From Candidatus Eiseniibacteriota bacterium (GTDB taxonomy: Bacteria; Orphanbacterota; Orphanbacteria; Orphanbacterales; Orphanbacteraceae): 64,000 nucleotides of DNA. The stretch covers positions 1,117,231 through 1,181,230 of the forward strand of contig JAJCZU010000004.1 of the NCBI GenBank assembly GCA_029262235.1, read 5' to 3'. This document shows positions 61,861 to 64,000 of the stretch, piece by piece. A program made the translations under genes and the position numbers. The notes beneath the pieces were generated by a model. That model had not been told where the DNA came from, ran no database searches, and was given only the letters and a program-made list of their open reading frames with translations. The first letter of the stretch is position 1, and each line of letters begins with the position of its first letter.

Positions 61861-62507
61861 GCGGATCACGTACCGTTCGTGAGACGCACAGGGAGCACCT
61901 CGCGTCCGTTTATTTCTCCGGCGCCTCCCGTGCGCCGGCGCGGTGCCCCGCGCTCGTCCTTCTGCGCGACGAAGCAGAAACCGCCCGCCTTGCGAACCGC
62001 ATTCGGTCGCGCTCTCTCGAGGCGGGCGGCCTGTTTCTTCGGGCGACCCCGGCGCGCGACGACGGATTCACACTGGATGACGGAACCGTATGGACCGGGG
62101 GACTCGCGCCCGCCATTGAACGGGTGCTCGGTCACGCGTCATGCTCGATGGTGCTGGCCGAAACGCGCAGGCCCCGCATGACCGGGGATGCCACGGTCTG
62201 GTCGTTCGACGCGGATCCCGCGTCGGTCGAAGCCGTGTATCGCGATTTGAAGCAGCTTTCGCTGAAGGGCGAACTGCGTCTTCCGACCTTGCTCGCATCT
62301 TCACGGGACAAACAATGGCTGCGGAAACTGGCCCGCGATCTCGAAGGCGCTGTCCGCCGTTTTCTCGGCTACAAGGTGACCGTGTGGACGGACGAAGACG
62401 CACTGGCCGCGAGAATCGTTTCGCTGGCCGGACGCGTTGCCGAGCGGAAGAATTCCGACGATCGCAGAACGCGCATTGCGGCCCTGCTGGATGCGTGCCA
62501 TGCCTGA
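61857..62507 (+). CDS. hypothetical protein coupled to ParA-CBM48
   Basis: 216 residues from a GTG overlapping the parA stop. The chain begins with basic and hydroxyl residues, then 'APARCPALVLLRDEAETARLANRIRSRS', and later a helical block 'VEAVYRDLKQLSLKGELRLPTLLASSRDKQWLRKLARDLEGAVRRFLG'. There is no signal, no membrane helix and no Walker motif. I do not recognise a family. The overlap suggests strong co-expression with the ATPase, so it may be its partner or activator. The stop overlaps the next start by eight bases. Confidence 0.65.
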   Translation: MSGSRTVRETHREHLASVYFSGASRAPARCPALVLLRDEAETARLANRIRSRSLEAGGLFLRATPARDDGFTLDDGTVWTGGLAPAIERVLGHASCSMVLAETRRPRMTGDATVWSFDADPASVEAVYRDLKQLSLKGELRLPTLLASSRDKQWLRKLARDLEGAVRRFLGYKVTVWTDEDALAARIVSLAGRVAERKNSDDRRTRIAALLDACHA

Positions 62508-63012
62508 ACCGACGCCGGCCATTCCCCTCGAAGTTCTCCTTTCGGACCGGATCGTTCCGGGACGGGCGCTGCGTCCGCTCCATCCGGCGCCCTCAGATCG
62601 CGTTCATGCCTGCGGGGACGAGCGGGATCGCATTCATCTCATTGCCGAAGTGACCGGAAACAGGGCCCGGCTTTTTTGTGAACTCGGTCGTGTGATTTCC
62701 CTGCTTCGCGGGACGCTCGATCCGTCGACGCTTTTTCGCGGAGAGCACGGTCTGCGCGGAAGTCTCGAACCCGCGCTCCACCTCGTGACCCGGCGCGCGT
62801 TCCCGCGGGATCCGTTCCTCGGACTCGGCGCCGGTGCGATCCACGTGGTGCTCCTTGGCGGTGATGCGTCGAATCTGCGGGTCCGCAAGCGGGAACAGTG
62901 GTTTGATGCAGGGAATCGCACGCCGGAACCGCCGGCGGAATCGGACGGACTCTCACCGGAAGAACAGCTCTTTTTCGACCAGCTCGCGCGGGATTATCGC
63001 GCCGTCGTTTGA
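62500..63012 (+). CDS. hypothetical protein, third gene of the ParA-CBM48 unit
   Basis: 170 residues from ATG 62500, which overlaps the previous gene by eight bases. The sequence begins MPEPTPAIPLEVLLSDRIVP, has a helical middle ('ARLFCELGRVISLLRGTLDPSTLF') and ends with an acidic stretch and 'FFDQLARDYRAVV'. There are no membrane segments or recognised motifs. It sits between the ATPase unit and the aminotransferase gene, 47 bases upstream of the latter. Confidence 0.6.
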   Translation: MPEPTPAIPLEVLLSDRIVPGRALRPLHPAPSDRVHACGDERDRIHLIAEVTGNRARLFCELGRVISLLRGTLDPSTLFRGEHGLRGSLEPALHLVTRRAFPRDPFLGLGAGAIHVVLLGGDASNLRVRKREQWFDAGNRTPEPPAESDGLSPEEQLFFDQLARDYRAVV

Positions 63013-63059
63013 ACTGTCTCGCGCGCGGCCCGGGTTCGCGATTGTGATACGATCGCCAT

Positions 63060-64000
63060 ATGTCGAGTGAGATCAAGCAGTCCGTTGCCTATCGCGCGCC
63101 CCGCCTTCCCGATGCGGCCGCGCTCCGCGTTTCGTTCGACTCCCTGCTCGACTCCGGTATCTGGAACCGCGGCCCGCTTGTTTCCCGGTTCGAGCGCGCA
63201 TTCGCGGCGCGCGCGGGGGCCGGGGATGCCGTTCTCTGTTCGTCGGCGACCGCGGCGCTCACGCTTCTTCTACGCGCCGATGCGCCCGATGGAGCGATCG
63301 TGATGCCGGCTTTTCAATTTCCCCCCGTACTGGCCGCCCTTCGCGATTCCGGCCACGCCACGGTTTTTGCCGATGTCGACTCCCGTTTCTGGACGGCGCG
63401 CGCGCAGTCTCTCGCGGGCGCCCCCGAGTCGGGGGGAGCAGGCATGGAGTCCGTAAGCGGGTTCCTGGGTGCGCCCTCGTTCGGGGAAACCGCGTGCTGC
63501 GCCGACGGCGAGAAGTGGAGCGCCGCGCATCGCAAGCCGGTCTGGTTCGATTCCTGTCACGCGTTCGGCAGCAGCGTTGCCGGCCGTGCGTCTGGTTCGT
63601 TCGGGCGCGCGGAGGTCTTCAGTCTTACGCCTTCGAAACTGGTGATCGGGGGCGAAGGAGGAGTCGTTACGACGAGCGATCCGGAGCTCGCGGAACAATT
63701 GCGCGCCCTGCGGGACTACGGGAAGCGTGCCGACGGTACGTTCGATTCGCGCGGCACGAGCGCGCGCGCGAGCGAATGGACGGCCGGTATTGCGCTGGCC
63801 TCGCTGGAACTGTTGACGGACGAAATGGCGAGACGAAACCGCCTGCTTTCCGTTTATCGCGAAGAGCTCGCAGAAACTCGCGGAATCGAGTTCCAGGCGG
63901 CGGACGATGCGCTCGTTCCGAACGCGCAGGAGTGCGTGATCCGTGTCGACGCCGGGAACTTCGGCATGAGTCGCGCCCGGCTGCGAGCCGCGCTGCAGGC
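63060..64000 (+). CDS. DegT/DnrJ/EryC1/StrS aminotransferase, 3' end cut by the window
   Basis: The frame from ATG 63060 is open to the window edge (313 codons seen of an expected 360-400). The PLP-lysine motif is SLTPSKLVIGGEGG, with 'VWFDSCHAFGSSVAG' (Asp and His) before it and 'ALRDYGKR' after it, as in sugar aminotransferases. 'IVMPAFQFPPVLAALRDSGH' replaces the usual 'P.ytf.at..ai' segment. The enzyme transfers an amino group from glutamate to a keto sugar-nucleotide, typically for polysaccharide or antibiotic-sugar synthesis. It lies directly after the ParA-CBM48 unit. No frameshift is seen. Confidence 0.9.
   Translation, partial: MSSEIKQSVAYRAPRLPDAAALRVSFDSLLDSGIWNRGPLVSRFERAFAARAGAGDAVLCSSATAALTLLLRADAPDGAIVMPAFQFPPVLAALRDSGHATVFADVDSRFWTARAQSLAGAPESGGAGMESVSGFLGAPSFGETACCADGEKWSAAHRKPVWFDSCHAFGSSVAGRASGSFGRAEVFSLTPSKLVIGGEGGVVTTSDPELAEQLRALRDYGKRADGTFDSRGTSARASEWTAGIALASLELLTDEMARRNRLLSVYREELAETRGIEFQAADDALVPNAQECVIRVDAGNFGMSRARLRAALQ

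Overview
The window is GC-rich, gene-dense bacterial chromosome with no prophage, IS element, CRISPR array, rRNA or plasmid backbone. Several gene types point to an uncultured Gram-negative of the FCB side of the tree; a Candidatus Eisenbacteria or Krumholzibacteriota-like lineage is my best guess. The evidence is PorV/FadL-like barrels, a secreted esterase ending in a FlgD-Ig/T9SS-type domain, a TIGR02999-type ECF sigma factor coupled to a TPR-tailed Ser/Thr kinase, DUF2723 and YfhO membrane enzymes, a bacillithiol deacetylase (bshB1), and a TolB-propeller/D15-barrel giant. This placement is inference; no marker rRNA is present.

Layout. 1-4.2 kb: end of a TPR protein, a secreted conserved protein whose N-terminus carries 15-bp tandem repeats, an 888-bp non-coding region full of repeats, a degenerate sensor-kinase-like protein and a zinc ribbon. 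4.2-12.8 kb: housekeeping run nnr, thiL, ankyrin protein, DUF3052, O-methyltransferase, DUF1697, two GNATs and TerC, many with ATGA/GTGA overlaps. 12.9-21.2 kb: a barrel protein diverges from the operon hydrolase-pabB-dinB-DUF72-MrfA/YprA-like helicase. 21.1-24.3 kb: metal (probably zinc) uptake genes (permease, binding protein, His-rich outer-membrane protein, small Cys/His protein) driven by an apparently leaderless promoter and lacking an ATPase. 24.4-27.9 kb: ECF sigma plus kinase. 27.9-32.2 kb: Lrp/AsnC regulator divergent from a ThrE-type exporter, then a YprB/MrfB-like nuclease and guaB.

32.2-38.9 kb: small envelope proteins; a strongly structured RNA gene (about 33845-34047, promoter + closing helix + U8, 6S-like shape); a DEAD-box RNA helicase with a clear terminator; a sorted esterase; a nitrilase-family amidohydrolase. 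38.8-44.2 kb (minus): tRNA(CAU)-tilS-ftsH-folP-cdaA, tightly packed, linking tRNA modification, proteolysis, folate and c-di-AMP. 44.2-50.6 kb (minus): a four-gene glycan/envelope operon (DUF2723, sulfatase-fold enzyme with Thr nucleophile, GT2, YfhO).

50.6-56.2 kb: lipoprotein, barrel protein and a 1018-residue metallopeptidase-propeller-barrel fusion. 56.2-60.5 kb: bshB1, TonB, metallophosphoesterase and a GT-C/TPR protein. 60.5-64 kb: a promoter and intrinsic terminator frame a roughly 155-nt leader or sRNA ahead of a ParA ATPase fused to a CBM48/AMPK-type glycogen-binding domain. Two unrecognised genes translationally coupled to it and a truncated DegT/StrS aminotransferase follow. The ParA-CBM48 locus and the structured RNA at 34 kb are the most unusual items seen.
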